Shown here one piece after another: positions 1 to 9,080 of a DNA stretch of 64,000 bases. The notes below the pieces were generated by a model that was not told the DNA's origin, made no database searches, and worked only from the letters and a program-made list of their open reading frames with translations. Source of the DNA: Ensifer sp. LC11 (GTDB lineage: Bacteria; Pseudomonadota; Alphaproteobacteria; Rhizobiales; Rhizobiaceae); NCBI RefSeq assembly GCF_001695835.1, contig NZ_MBSO01000023.1:1-64000 (forward strand), read 5' to 3'. Each line of letters opens with the position of its first letter. Positions within the stretch are counted from its first letter, which is position 1. Both the position numbers and the translations under genes were made by a program.

Positions 1-102
1 CGAATGAAGCACTTCCGACGCTTCGCCACCCGATACGACCGCAGAACAATCCACTTCGAAGGCTTCGTCTATCTCCTCGCCGCAATGATCTGGCTGCCGT
101 GA
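1..102 (+). mobile_element. C-terminal end of an IS5-family transposase, cut by the window edge
   Basis: The first 34 codons read in frame 1 to a TGA at 100-102. They end in a pattern seen at the C-terminus of IS5-type DDE transposases: an FRRFATRYDR segment followed by a hydrophobic FVYLLAAMIWL tail. Only this tail is inside the window, so it cannot be said whether the transposase is intact. No inverted terminal repeat was recognised before the next element at 116. Confidence 0.7.
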
Positions 103-115
103 ATGTCGATTCGTC

Positions 116-159
116 CTAGAGCATCCTTGGTGCGTTCATATGAACGCACGGCGCTCTAG
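116..159. repeat. Palindromic intergenic repeat, RIME-like, copy 1
   Basis: A perfect 20-base palindrome, GTGCGTTCATATGAACGCAC (130-149), lies inside a 7-base outer inverted repeat, CTAGAGC (116-122) and GCTCTAG (153-159). Read on the minus strand, the unit closely matches a second copy at 60336-60377. Small palindromic units of this kind are a known feature of Rhizobiaceae intergenic DNA (RIME-type elements). The TAG stop of the adjacent aminotransferase gene lies inside the outer arm. Confidence 0.8.
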
Positions 160-1022
160 ATCGCCGTTCGCCGCGCCTGTTCCAGATAGAGTTCGCGCAG
201 GCGTCTGACGATCGGGCCCGGCACGCCTGATCCGACAGGCTGGCCATCGATCCGGGTGATCGGGGCGACGAAGTTCGAGGCGCTGGTCAGGCAGGCCTCA
301 CGGGCGTCGATTGCTTCTTCAAGAGTGAAGGGCCGTTCTTCGAGCGTCAGCCCCTGTTCTCGCGCCAAGGCGAGTGCGGCAAGCCGGGTACAGCCCGGCA
401 GGGTTGCCTGGCTGTTGCCGCGCGTCACGATGCGATTGTCTGCAGTGATGATGTAGGCGGTGGAGGACGCTCCCTCGGTGACCAAGCCGTCTTCGATCAT
501 CCAGGCCTCGTCGCAGCCCTCGGCCTTGGCGATGCGCTTGGCGATCACCTGCGGCAGCAGACACACACTCTTGATGTCGCGCCGCGCCCAGCGCTGGTCG
601 GGAACGGAAACGACCGAAAGCCCCTTCTGCGCCGCAGCGACGTTCACCAGCGCCTTTGCCTGGGTGAAGAGCAGAAGCGTCGGCTTGATATCCTCCGAGA
701 ACAGGAAGTTCCGGTCTTCGGCTCCGCGGGTGAGCTGGAGATAGACGATGCCTTCGGCAAGGCCGTTCTCCTGCACCAGCCGCTTTTCGATGGCGACAAC
801 CTCCTCGATCGATACTGGCAGCGGCACGTTGATTTCGCGGGCCGAACGTTCCAGCCGCGCCATGTGTGGCGCGCTGTCGATCAGCCTGCCATCGAGCACG
901 GCCGTCACCTCATAGATGCCGTCGCCGAAGAGAAAACCGCGATCGAAGATCGAAAGCCGCGCTTCGTTCTCGGGCAGGAATGCGCCGTTGAGATAGACGG
1001 TGCGAATGGGGGACAGGGACAT
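156..1022 (-). CDS. dat: D-amino-acid aminotransferase (class IV PLP transaminase)
   Basis: This gene likely transfers the amino group from a D-amino acid such as D-alanine to a 2-oxoacid in the cytoplasm. The product is 288 residues, the usual size for fold-type IV transaminases. The sequence shows the N-terminal FDRGFLFGDGIYE signature, the PLP lysine in DIKS (about K151) and a TEGASST phosphate-binding segment. The start at 1022 was chosen over the ATG at 1070 because GGAG sits 7-8 bases upstream. It follows a DmpA-type peptidase gene by about 70 bases on the same strand, so the two are probably one operon. A branched-chain aminotransferase role is less likely given the family signature. 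Confidence 0.88.
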   Translation of the reverse strand: MSLSPIRTVYLNGAFLPENEARLSIFDRGFLFGDGIYEVTAVLDGRLIDSAPHMARLERSAREINVPLPVSIEEVVAIEKRLVQENGLAEGIVYLQLTRGAEDRNFLFSEDIKPTLLLFTQAKALVNVAAAQKGLSVVSVPDQRWARRDIKSVCLLPQVIAKRIAKAEGCDEAWMIEDGLVTEGASSTAYIITADNRIVTRGNSQATLPGCTRLAALALAREQGLTLEERPFTLEEAIDAREACLTSASNFVAPITRIDGQPVGSGVPGPIVRRLRELYLEQARRTAI

Positions 1023-1094
1023 GAAAACTCCAGGCGATTGGGTTTGGAAAGGGGCGGCGGATCGCAACACCAGGTGTGCTCCGCAGGCGTAAGG

Positions 1095-2153
1095 TCAGCG
1101 TTGGCTCATGGCGCGAAGCCGCTCGAGCGAAATCGCTTCGATCGTGCTCGGCTTGCCGCTCGCCGCGTTGAAGCCCTGTGTCGTCCGCGCCGTCGTCAGC
1201 GAATTGAGGATCGCTTCTTCCGTAGCTTCGATCACGGCTTCAAAGAGCGGCGACATCAGGTCGTTCGCAAGATCCGGGTACTGCACGATCGCTGCCCGCC
1301 GCGCCCTGGTGCGGCGGACCGTAGATGCTGTCGAGAAGGCAAGCGCGTAGTCGCCGGAACCGTTGCTGAGTGCCGCCCCCGTGCGGGCAAGACCGCCGAA
1401 GGCGCGCTCGGCAAGGCGCTTGAGATTGCGCGAAGAGAGCGGCGCATCGGTCGCGATCACGATGACGATCGAGCCGTCCCGGTCATGCGCTGCTGGCGCT
1501 TCGTAGGCGCGCCCGCAAACGGTGAGACGGCCACCATAATTCGATTGAACGAGCACGCCGAGCGTGAAAACCTCGCCCGCCGCCTTCACCCGCCGCGAAC
1601 TTGTGCCGATGCCGCCCTTGAGCCCGAAGGCCACCGTGCCGGTTCCGGCGCCGACAGCGCCCTCCTCGATAACACCAGTTTTCGCCGCAGCCAGGGCTGC
1701 GCCCATTTCGTCGATCGTCGGGCGGCCGGCGCGAATGTCGTTGAGGCGGGAATCGTTGGTTTCGCCGACAACCGCGTTCAGCGACACGACCTTCTCGTTG
1801 CCGGGCTGCGTCAGCGTCCAGCGGTTGATCGCCTCGATCGCTCGTCCGGTCGCAAGCGTATTGGTAAGAATGACGGGTGTCTCGAGCTCGCCGAGCTCCT
1901 CGATCTGGGTGGAACCGGCAAATTTGCCGAAACCGTTGAGCACCGCGAGCGCCGCCGGCACCTTGTCCTGAAAGAGGTTGCCGTCATGCGGCAGGATGGC
2001 GGTAGCACCTGTGCGGATGCGATCGCCGTCGATAACGGTGGCATGGCCGACTGCAACGCCTTCAACATCGGTGATCGCGTTCAGGGAACCGGTCTCGTAG
2101 ACGCCCGGCCGGATGCCGAGATCCCGAAGTCGCAAGTATTTGATATCTATCAT
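1095..2153 (-). CDS. P1-family (DmpA/BapA-like) aminopeptidase
   Basis: The product is 352 residues and belongs to the self-processing P1 peptidase family, whose members (DmpA, BapA) release N-terminal amino acids, including D- or beta-amino acids, from small peptides. The family nucleophile lies at a Gly-Ser autocleavage site; here this is the DGS of DGSIVIVIATDAPL, near S228. Another family landmark, LKGGIGTSSR, is present around residue 180. The ATG at 2153 is preferred; a GTG at 2189 would add 12 residues. The downstream D-amino-acid aminotransferase suggests a small route in which the peptidase frees D-amino acids and the transaminase deaminates them. That link is inference. Confidence 0.85.
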   Translation of the reverse strand: MIDIKYLRLRDLGIRPGVYETGSLNAITDVEGVAVGHATVIDGDRIRTGATAILPHDGNLFQDKVPAALAVLNGFGKFAGSTQIEELGELETPVILTNTLATGRAIEAINRWTLTQPGNEKVVSLNAVVGETNDSRLNDIRAGRPTIDEMGAALAAAKTGVIEEGAVGAGTGTVAFGLKGGIGTSSRRVKAAGEVFTLGVLVQSNYGGRLTVCGRAYEAPAAHDRDGSIVIVIATDAPLSSRNLKRLAERAFGGLARTGAALSNGSGDYALAFSTASTVRRTRARRAAIVQYPDLANDLMSPLFEAVIEATEEAILNSLTTARTTQGFNAASGKPSTIEAISLERLRAMSQR

Positions 2154-2442
2154 TTTTCTCGTCGTATTCCTGTCCGCTGATCCGACCACGAAGCAGACAT
2201 TTCGTCGCAGAGGACCCTACCTTCCTCCGCGGCAAAAGGGCATCTCAAAAATGGAATAGTTTCATGAGAAGCCTGCAACGCCAGCGATCGCGCCGCATCG
2301 GCTCCCCTTGAGGCAAAGTCGTTTCCCACCATCGCCAGCGCGCAGGGTGGAGCGACCGATAGTCGAGTAAAATAAAGCAGTTGCAACCATAAGAAACAGT
2401 TCATAAGTTCGCCTCGTCTTTGGCAAGGGAGCAACCCCATCC

Positions 2443-3825
2443 ATGACGAAGCCGCTTGATGCAACCACCGGCAGAAATCAGGGAATCGCGTCCGAAGTGG
2501 CAACACCGCCAAGCCTCGGCATCTGGGCCTGCTCGGCGCTCGTCGTCGGCAACATCATCGGTTCCGGCTTCTATCTGTCGCCCGCAGCCTTGGCGCCCTA
2601 TGGCGCCGCAGCGCTCGTCGGCTGGATCGGCATGGCGGTCGCCGCCATGTGCCTCGGCCTGGTCTTTGCCAGGCTTGCCAGCGTCCAGCCGGCGACGGGC
2701 GGTCCCTATGCCTATACGCGCATGGCCTTTGGGCGGTTTGCCGGCTTTATGGTCGCCTGGGCCTATTGGATCTCGATCTGGGCGTCGCTGCCGGCGATCG
2801 CCATGGCCTTTACCGGCTATCTCGGCGTGTTCTTCCCGAACCTTCAGAATGTGCCCGGCGGCTTCACTGCCGTTTCGCTCGCCGCCATGTGGCTGGTCGC
2901 CTTCGTCAACATGTTCGGCGTCAAGAGCGCCGGACGTTTTCAGGTCGCGACCGTTGGCCTGAAGCTCGTTCCGTTCATCGCCATTGCGCTTCTCGGCCTC
3001 TTCTGGGTCGAGCCGCAGAACCTGACGCCGGTCAATCCAAGTGGTCTCTCCTTCCTCGGCCTCATTTCCGCGACCGCGCCACTGACGATGTTCGCCTTCC
3101 TCGGCATCGAGTCGGCGACCGTGCCGGCCGGAGATGTCGACGATCCGAAGCGGACGATCCCGCGGGCGACGGTGCTCGGCACACTCTGCTGCGGATTGAT
3201 CTTCATACTCGGCACGCTGGTCGTCATGGGCACGGTGCCGCGCGAAACGCTGGCGCGCTCCGCCGCCCCCTTTTCCGATGCTGCCTTCATGATGTGGGGC
3301 TGGTGGGGAAGCAATCTGGTGGCAGGTGCCGTCGTGCTCTCCTCGATCGGCGCGCTCAACGGCTGGACGCTCCTGATGGCGCAGGTGCCGATGGCGGCGG
3401 CGCGCGACGGGCTGTTCCCGCCTGTCTTCGGCCGCCTCTCGCGCCGCGGCGTGCCGCAGCGGGGCATTATTATGTCGATGACGCTCGCCTCGGCCCTCCT
3501 CGTGCTGCAGACCTCCGGGGTCTCGGGGCTGATGGCCGTCTACCGCTTTGCCGTCGATCTTTCGACCACAGCGGCCATGGTTCCTTACGTCTTCTGCAGT
3601 CTCGTCGAAGGCGCGCTGTTCCTGGCGCTCACACGCCCTGGCGACGAGGAATGGGCCGGCGTCCGCGTCGGCCCCTACAGGCCCTATGCGCTGGTCGCCT
3701 TCGCATTCTCCCTTTGGACGGTCTACGGCAGCGGACCTCAGGCGGGCCTCTGGTGTCTGCTGCTGCTGCTCGTAGCACTGCCCGTTTACCTGTCGGTCGA
3801 GCGGAAGGAGCAATCCGCAAACTGA
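2443..3825 (+). CDS. APC-family amino acid/amine antiporter
   Basis: This 460-residue protein has about 12 membrane segments and is a member of the basic amino acid/polyamine antiporter group. The TM1 unwound motif GNIIGSGFYL and the conserved FLGIES and LNGWTLLMAQ motifs match the AdiC family. The tryptophan of the TM6 gate (AdiC W202, context LW-x-FIGVES) is replaced by phenylalanine (MFAFLGIES), while the TM8 tryptophan is kept. GGGAG precedes the ATG by about 10 bases. It lies 52 bases before the decarboxylase gene and may exchange the same or a related substrate. Its actual substrate (arginine, ornithine or lysine with its amine) cannot be read from the sequence. Confidence 0.8.
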   Translation: MTKPLDATTGRNQGIASEVATPPSLGIWACSALVVGNIIGSGFYLSPAALAPYGAAALVGWIGMAVAAMCLGLVFARLASVQPATGGPYAYTRMAFGRFAGFMVAWAYWISIWASLPAIAMAFTGYLGVFFPNLQNVPGGFTAVSLAAMWLVAFVNMFGVKSAGRFQVATVGLKLVPFIAIALLGLFWVEPQNLTPVNPSGLSFLGLISATAPLTMFAFLGIESATVPAGDVDDPKRTIPRATVLGTLCCGLIFILGTLVVMGTVPRETLARSAAPFSDAAFMMWGWWGSNLVAGAVVLSSIGALNGWTLLMAQVPMAAARDGLFPPVFGRLSRRGVPQRGIIMSMTLASALLVLQTSGVSGLMAVYRFAVDLSTTAAMVPYVFCSLVEGALFLALTRPGDEEWAGVRVGPYRPYALVAFAFSLWTVYGSGPQAGLWCLLLLLVALPVYLSVERKEQSAN

Positions 3826-3877
3826 CCGACAACGAACCCCACCTGCATCTAGCACCAAACTACGGAGACGATTGGAT

Positions 3878-6178
3878 ATGAGCACGTTGATCAGGGGTCA
3901 CCGCCGTCTTGGCATGAAAGCACTCGTTCTTGATGACGAGATCAGCGAGGAAAGTGCGGCAGGCCGCGCCGTACGGTCGCTGATCGCGGAACTGGAGCGC
4001 CGCCAGATCGAAGTGGTGACGGCGGAGAGCGCCGATGACGGCGTTGCCGTGATCAGGTCCGACCCAGCCCTCCAATGCGTGCTGGTCGATTGGGATCTCG
4101 GGCCGGAGGGTCACGAGCAGTCCGTCGGCGTTGTCGAGGCGCTGCGCAAGCGCAACGGCACCGTGCCGCTCTTCCTGCTCGCCGACCGCAGTGTCGCCTC
4201 CACCGTCCCCGCCGACATCATGGCAAAGGTCGATGACTTCGTCTGGATGCTCGAAGACACGATGGACTTCGTCGGCGGCCGCATCCAGGCGGCGATCGAG
4301 CGTTATCGCTCCACCGTGTTGCCGCCGATGTTCAAGGCGCTCGCCCAGTTTTCGCAGGTGCATGAATATTCCTGGCACACGCCGGGCCATACCGGCGGCA
4401 CCGGCTTCCTCAAATCGCCGCCCGGCCGCGCCTTCTTCGAGTTCTTTGGCGAGCCCTTGCTGCGCTCCGACCTCTCGATCTCGGTCGGCGAGCTCGGATC
4501 GCTGCTCGACCATTCCGGGCCGATCGGCGCCAGCGAAAAATACGCTGCCCGCGTCTTCGGCTCGCACCGCAGCTACCACGTCACCAATGGATCCTCGACC
4601 TCCAACCGCGTCATCCTGATGGCGAGCGTCAGCCGCGACCAGATCGCGCTTTGCGACCGCAATTGCCACAAGTCCGCCGAACACGCGATGACCATGTCGG
4701 GCGCAGTACCGACCTATCTCGTGCCGACCCGAAACCACTACGGCATCATCGGCCCGATCCCGCCGGAGCGCCTGACGGCGGCGGCCATCCGCAAGACGAT
4801 CGACGACAACCCGCTGGCGGCCGATCTCAAGGACCGCGAGCCGAAGCACGCGATCATCACCAACTCGACCTATGACGGCCTTTGCTACAACGTCGCCCGC
4901 GTCGAGGAACTTCTCGGCGCCAGCGTCGACCGGCTGCATTTCGACGAAGCCTGGTATGGCTACGCCCGCTTCAACCCGATCTATCGCGACCGCCATGCGA
5001 TGCATGGTGATCCGAAGGCGCATACCGCGGACAAGCCCACGGTCTTTGCCACCCAGTCGACGCACAAGCTGCTGGCGGCACTTTCGCAGGCCTCCTTCAT
5101 CCATGTGCGCGACGGCCGCAAGCCGATCCCGCATGGCATCTTCAACGAGACGTTCATGATGCACGCCTCGACCTCGCCGAACTACGCCATCATCGCCTCG
5201 AACGACGTTTCGGCGGCGATGATGGACGGGCCTGGCGGGGCAGCGATCACCAATGAATCGATCGAGGAAGCCGTCGCCTTCCGCCTGATGATGTCGCGGC
5301 TGGCAAACGATGCGGCCGAACGCGGCGACTGGTTCTTCGATTGCTGGCAACCCGACACCGTGCGCGACCCGAAGACCGGCCGCACCGGCCCGTTCCACGA
5401 AGCCTCGCCGGAAGCCCTGACGACGGACCCGTCCTGCTGGGTGCTGAAGCCCGGCGCAGCATGGCACGGCTTCGGCGAGATCGAGGACGGCTATTGCATG
5501 CTCGACCCGATCAAGGTGTCGATCGTCACGCCAGGCGTCGCGCCCGGCGGCGGGCTGATGCCGGTCGGCATTCCGGCAAGTCTCGTCACCGCCTATCTCG
5601 ATGCCCGCGGCATCGTGGTCGAAAAGACCACCGACTTCACCATCCTCTTCCTCTTTTCGCTCGGCATCACCAAGGGCAAATGGGGCTCGCTCGTCAGCGC
5701 GCTCTGCGACTTCAAGCGCGACTACGACGCCAATCTCACGCTCGAAGTGGCGATCCCGTCGCTCGCCGAGGACCATCCCGAACGTTACGCCGGCATGGGC
5801 CTCAAGGATCTCGCCGACACGATGTTTTCGGCGATGGACCAGCTGAAGACCACCGCCTCCATGGCGGCCGGTTTCTCGGTTCTGCCGCATCCGGACCTAA
5901 GCCCGGTGCGCGCCTATGAACGACTGGTGCGCGGCGAGGTGGAACAGGTCACCCTCGATGAGCTTGCCGACCGCACGGTCGCGACCGGCGTCGTGCCCTA
6001 CCCGCCGGGCATCCCGCTGTTGATGCCCGGCGAGAACGCCGGCCCGGCCGACGGCCCGGTTCTCGGCTACCTGAAGGCGCTCGAGGCCTACGACCTGCGG
6101 TTCCCGGGCTTCACCCACGACACGCACGGGGTGGAGGTCGAGAACGGCCTCTACCGCGTCTATGTCTTGACCCGTTGA
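3878..6178 (+). CDS. adiA: Orn/Lys/Arg decarboxylase, inducible type, probably arginine decarboxylase
   Basis: The product is a PLP-dependent fold-type I decarboxylase of 766 residues. It has an N-terminal CheY-like wing domain (about 5-130), the catalytic core (about 150-560, PLP lysine about K397 in QSTHKLLAAL) and a C-terminal domain. Wing-domain decarboxylases (AdiA, CadA/LdcI, SpeC) consume a proton per turnover and assemble into decamers. ATG 3878 was chosen because GGAG at 3864-3867 gives a 10-base spacing; a TTG at 3872 is too close. The AdiC-like antiporter 22 bases downstream points to arginine to agmatine plus CO2. Lysine or ornithine cannot be excluded from sequence alone. Confidence 0.85.
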   Translation: MSTLIRGHRRLGMKALVLDDEISEESAAGRAVRSLIAELERRQIEVVTAESADDGVAVIRSDPALQCVLVDWDLGPEGHEQSVGVVEALRKRNGTVPLFLLADRSVASTVPADIMAKVDDFVWMLEDTMDFVGGRIQAAIERYRSTVLPPMFKALAQFSQVHEYSWHTPGHTGGTGFLKSPPGRAFFEFFGEPLLRSDLSISVGELGSLLDHSGPIGASEKYAARVFGSHRSYHVTNGSSTSNRVILMASVSRDQIALCDRNCHKSAEHAMTMSGAVPTYLVPTRNHYGIIGPIPPERLTAAAIRKTIDDNPLAADLKDREPKHAIITNSTYDGLCYNVARVEELLGASVDRLHFDEAWYGYARFNPIYRDRHAMHGDPKAHTADKPTVFATQSTHKLLAALSQASFIHVRDGRKPIPHGIFNETFMMHASTSPNYAIIASNDVSAAMMDGPGGAAITNESIEEAVAFRLMMSRLANDAAERGDWFFDCWQPDTVRDPKTGRTGPFHEASPEALTTDPSCWVLKPGAAWHGFGEIEDGYCMLDPIKVSIVTPGVAPGGGLMPVGIPASLVTAYLDARGIVVEKTTDFTILFLFSLGITKGKWGSLVSALCDFKRDYDANLTLEVAIPSLAEDHPERYAGMGLKDLADTMFSAMDQLKTTASMAAGFSVLPHPDLSPVRAYERLVRGEVEQVTLDELADRTVATGVVPYPPGIPLLMPGENAGPADGPVLGYLKALEAYDLRFPGFTHDTHGVEVENGLYRVYVLTR

Positions 6179-6200
6179 ACCGGCTGCAGGAGCAACGAAC

Positions 6201-7766
6201 ATGGCTGCTGTCGATACCGCTTCCAAAGCCACATCCTCTGTTGTGGCGGACTCCGCCAAGATCGGCCTCGTTCCCGCGACCCTGATGGTCGCGGGCAACA
6301 TGATGGGCTCGGGCGTCTTCATGCTGCCGGCGAACCTCGCCGCAGTCGGGTCCATCGCCGTCTTCGGGTGGCTGATCACCATTGCCGGCGCGATCGCGCT
6401 GGCGCTGACCTTCGCGAAGCTCGCGGCGATCGATCCCGCCGCCGGCGGCCCCTACGCCTATACGCGCAAGGCCTTCGGCGACTACATGGGCTACCAGACC
6501 AACCTCATCTACTGGCTGGCAAATGTGGTGGGTAACGTCGGACTTGCGGTCGCCGGTCTCGGTTACCTCACGGCCTTCTTCCCGATGCTGCGCGATCCGC
6601 TGGTCTCCGCGCTCGCCCAGGTGGCGCTCATCTGGTTCTTTACCTACGCCAACATCCTCGGGCCGAATGTCGTCGGCCGGCTGCAATCCTTCACGACGTC
6701 CTTCGCGCTGGTGCCGATCCTCGGCATGGCGATCTTCGGCTGGTTCTGGTTCTCGCCGGCGACCTTCTCCGAAGGCTGGAACGTTTCCGGCAAGGACAGC
6801 TGGGCGGCGATCATGGCGACGCTCAACTTCACGCTCTGGGCCTTCATCGGCGTCGAAAGTGCGTCGGTCTCAGCCGGAGTCGTTCGCGATCCGCAACGCA
6901 ACGTGCCGATCGCGACCGTCGGCGGCGTCATTCTTGCCGCGGTTGCCTACATCCTGTCTTCGACAGTGATCATGGGCATGATCCCGAACAAGGAGCTGAT
7001 CGCCTCCTCCGCACCCTTTGCCGACGCCGCGCGGCTGGCGCTCGGCGACACGGCAGGCGCGGTCGTCGCGATCTGCGCCGCACTCGGCTGCCTCGGCTCG
7101 CTTGCCGGCTGGACGCTGCTCGTCGGGCAGACGGCAAAGGCCGCGGCCGATGACGGTCTCTTCGGCTCGATCTTCGCCAAGGTCAATTCCAAGGGCGTGC
7201 CCTCGGCGGGCCTTGCGATCGTCGCGGTCATCATGACGGTACAGGTTTTTGCGACGATGTCGCCGACCGCCAGCGAACAGTTCGGCAAGATCGCCTCGAT
7301 CGCGGTGATCATGACGCTGCTGCCCTACATCTACTCGGCGATCTCCATCAAGGTGCTCGGCTACAAGAAGATGCCGGCGAGCACGTACAACTGGTACGTG
7401 GTCATCGGCCTGGCGGCGGCGATCTACAGTCTCGTGGCGCTGATCGGTTCGGATGGCGAGCAGACGCGCTGGTCTCTGATCTTCGTGATCTCGACGATCG
7501 TGTTCTACTCGGCCGCCATCACCCGCAAGCGGGAGATCGACGAGAAGCACATCGATCCGGGCGGCCACGCACCGACCTGGATCCGCTACGTGACGGTGAC
7601 CGTGACGGTCGCAGCCCTCGTCGCGCTGTTCTGGGTTTCGGTCGGTCGCCACCGTGCCGAGACGCTGCGGACCCGCTCGCCGGTACCGCCGGCCGAAAGC
7701 ACCGTGCAACCCGCAGCCGGCTCGCCGGCCGCGGTGCTTCCCGCCGAGAGCCAACCGGCCCAATAA
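6201..7766 (+). CDS. adiC: AdiC-like arginine/agmatine antiporter
   Basis: This 521-residue membrane protein closely resembles enteric AdiC along its length. It has GNMMGSGVFMLP in TM1 (about 32-43), the gate tryptophan W213 (AdiC W202) followed by FIGVES with the conserved glutamate, and the LAGWTLLVGQTAKAAADDGLF segment carrying the equivalent of AdiC W293. In the AdiC family these residues bind arginine and agmatine. A proline/alanine-rich cytoplasmic tail of about 35 residues, absent in AdiC, follows the last membrane segment. It is 22 bases downstream of the decarboxylase, giving a decarboxylase-antiporter acid-resistance module, and ends before a strong terminator. Confidence 0.85.
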   Translation: MAAVDTASKATSSVVADSAKIGLVPATLMVAGNMMGSGVFMLPANLAAVGSIAVFGWLITIAGAIALALTFAKLAAIDPAAGGPYAYTRKAFGDYMGYQTNLIYWLANVVGNVGLAVAGLGYLTAFFPMLRDPLVSALAQVALIWFFTYANILGPNVVGRLQSFTTSFALVPILGMAIFGWFWFSPATFSEGWNVSGKDSWAAIMATLNFTLWAFIGVESASVSAGVVRDPQRNVPIATVGGVILAAVAYILSSTVIMGMIPNKELIASSAPFADAARLALGDTAGAVVAICAALGCLGSLAGWTLLVGQTAKAAADDGLFGSIFAKVNSKGVPSAGLAIVAVIMTVQVFATMSPTASEQFGKIASIAVIMTLLPYIYSAISIKVLGYKKMPASTYNWYVVIGLAAAIYSLVALIGSDGEQTRWSLIFVISTIVFYSAAITRKREIDEKHIDPGGHAPTWIRYVTVTVTVAALVALFWVSVGRHRAETLRTRSPVPPAESTVQPAAGSPAAVLPAESQPAQ

Positions 7767-7790
7767 TCTCGGCCCAGGCACCAAAGACCG

Positions 7791-7816
7791 GGGGCGGTGG
7801 GTGCATCCACCGCCCC
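7791..7816 (+). terminator. Intrinsic terminator of the decarboxylase-antiporter operon
   Basis: A perfect 10-base stem (GGGGCGGTGG with CCACCGCCCC) and a 6-base loop start 24 bases after the antiporter stop and are followed by TTCTTC. The T tract is short but the stem is very stable. Confidence 0.7.
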
Positions 7817-8033
7817 TTCTTCAGCACCGCTTGCAACCAGGCGCGCCCATTGCAAGGTTTGCTTCGTGTCTTCGCTGAGACTGCGCTTTGGAAAAGACCA
7901 CCAGCGACATGCTCCAGGAGGCAACGATCATCCCGAAGATCGTCGCGCATCGAACCAGAGCGACCTTGCCGGCGCCTTCGGCTGCCAAGCCGACCTGCTC
8001 GTCAAATTCTGAGGCTCCGGGGCCGCAGGAAGA

Positions 8034-9023
8034 TCAGGAGGCCCGTTGATCCGCAGGAGACGTCAGGCTCCGCGAATGGCTGGGCGGCGCGCCCATGATC
8101 TTGCGGAAGGCGCGGCTGAACGACGCCTCGGAATCGTAGCCGAGACGATTGGCGACATGGGCGACGCGCTTTCCTTCGCGCAGCCACTGATGCGCCTGGT
8201 GCATGCGCATGCGCGCCACGTAACGGGCCGGCGTCTCGCCGACCGTGTCGGCAAAGCGTTGGGCAAAGCCGGAACGGGACGCACCCATGAGCTTTGCCAG
8301 TTCCGGCACGGTCCAGTCCTTGGCCGGATCGAGGTGGATCGCGGCAAGGACGCGGCCGACCTCCGGATGGCGCACCGCCGCCAGCCAGCCGGTCGAGGTG
8401 CCACAGCCATGCTCCACCCACGTGCGGATGATTGTCGCGGTCAAGACGTCGGCAAGCCGCGCCAGGATGCCGCCCGCGCCGACGCGCTGCATCGCCGCTT
8501 CGCGGGTCATGGCGTCGAGCAGCGATGGGATCGACGGCTCGCTGGAGGCGAGATCGCTGGTGCGCATGACCGACGGCATCAGTTGCAGCAGCGGATGCAG
8601 CCGGTCGACGTTGAACTGCATCACCGCGAAAAACAGAAGATTCTGACTGTCCGAATTGGGGCATTGCACGTCGACGATGCCATCGCAAAGCTGCCGCTTC
8701 GGCAGATCGCGGATCGAGATGGCCGGCAGCCCCGGCTTGCTGGCCAGCACATGCGCATCGCCCCGCGGCAAGAGCACGGCATCTCCCGGCGCCAGTTCCG
8801 TCCACGCGCCATCAGGTGTCTGAAGATGGGCCGAACCTGAGGCCAGAAAATGAAATCGCGCGGGCTCTTGCGCGGGATAGGAGGTTGCCCATGGCGCGCA
8901 GGGCTGGCAGCGCCCATATTCAACGCCGTCGAGCCTCAGGCCGCGCAGGATCTCGGTCAGCGCATCGCTCATCTCGCATTCCATCTTTGGACAATCAGCA
9001 CAGTGTTTTGGATTTTCTAGCAT
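8034..9023 (-). CDS. AraC-family transcriptional regulator (cupin_6 + HTH)
   Basis: The N-terminal half (about 25-210) matches the AraC-binding cupin_6 domain (FHFLASGSAHL, LAPGDAVLLPRGDAHVL). The last 100 residues hold two helix-turn-helix motifs (LAKLMGASRSGFAQRF and VANRLGYDSEASFSRAFRK). The gene is divergent from a NepI-like exporter gene, which it probably controls. GGAG is 5 bases before the ATG at 9023; the ATG at 8972 (MSDALTEIL) is where family members usually begin, so the extra 17 residues, containing three cysteines (C8, C11, C16), may not be translated. Confidence 0.85.
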   Translation of the reverse strand: MLENPKHCADCPKMECEMSDALTEILRGLRLDGVEYGRCQPCAPWATSYPAQEPARFHFLASGSAHLQTPDGAWTELAPGDAVLLPRGDAHVLASKPGLPAISIRDLPKRQLCDGIVDVQCPNSDSQNLLFFAVMQFNVDRLHPLLQLMPSVMRTSDLASSEPSIPSLLDAMTREAAMQRVGAGGILARLADVLTATIIRTWVEHGCGTSTGWLAAVRHPEVGRVLAAIHLDPAKDWTVPELAKLMGASRSGFAQRFADTVGETPARYVARMRMHQAHQWLREGKRVAHVANRLGYDSEASFSRAFRKIMGAPPSHSRSLTSPADQRAS

Positions 9024-9080
9024 AGAAACTCCAAGGGGCCATGCATATTTTCACCACCACCTGCAATGGAGATGAAAATT

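Noticed and set aside
2401-3885. Long minus-strand open frame antisense to the first antiporter gene
   Set aside because: Its translation is Arg/Gly/Asp/His-rich and low in complexity, with no membrane or family motifs, while the plus strand encodes a clear APC transporter. It is a shadow frame of GC-rich DNA.
3860-5890. Minus-strand frame of 676 codons opposite the decarboxylase gene
   Set aside because: No recognised motif and biased composition; the opposite strand carries the PLP lysine motif and full family length.
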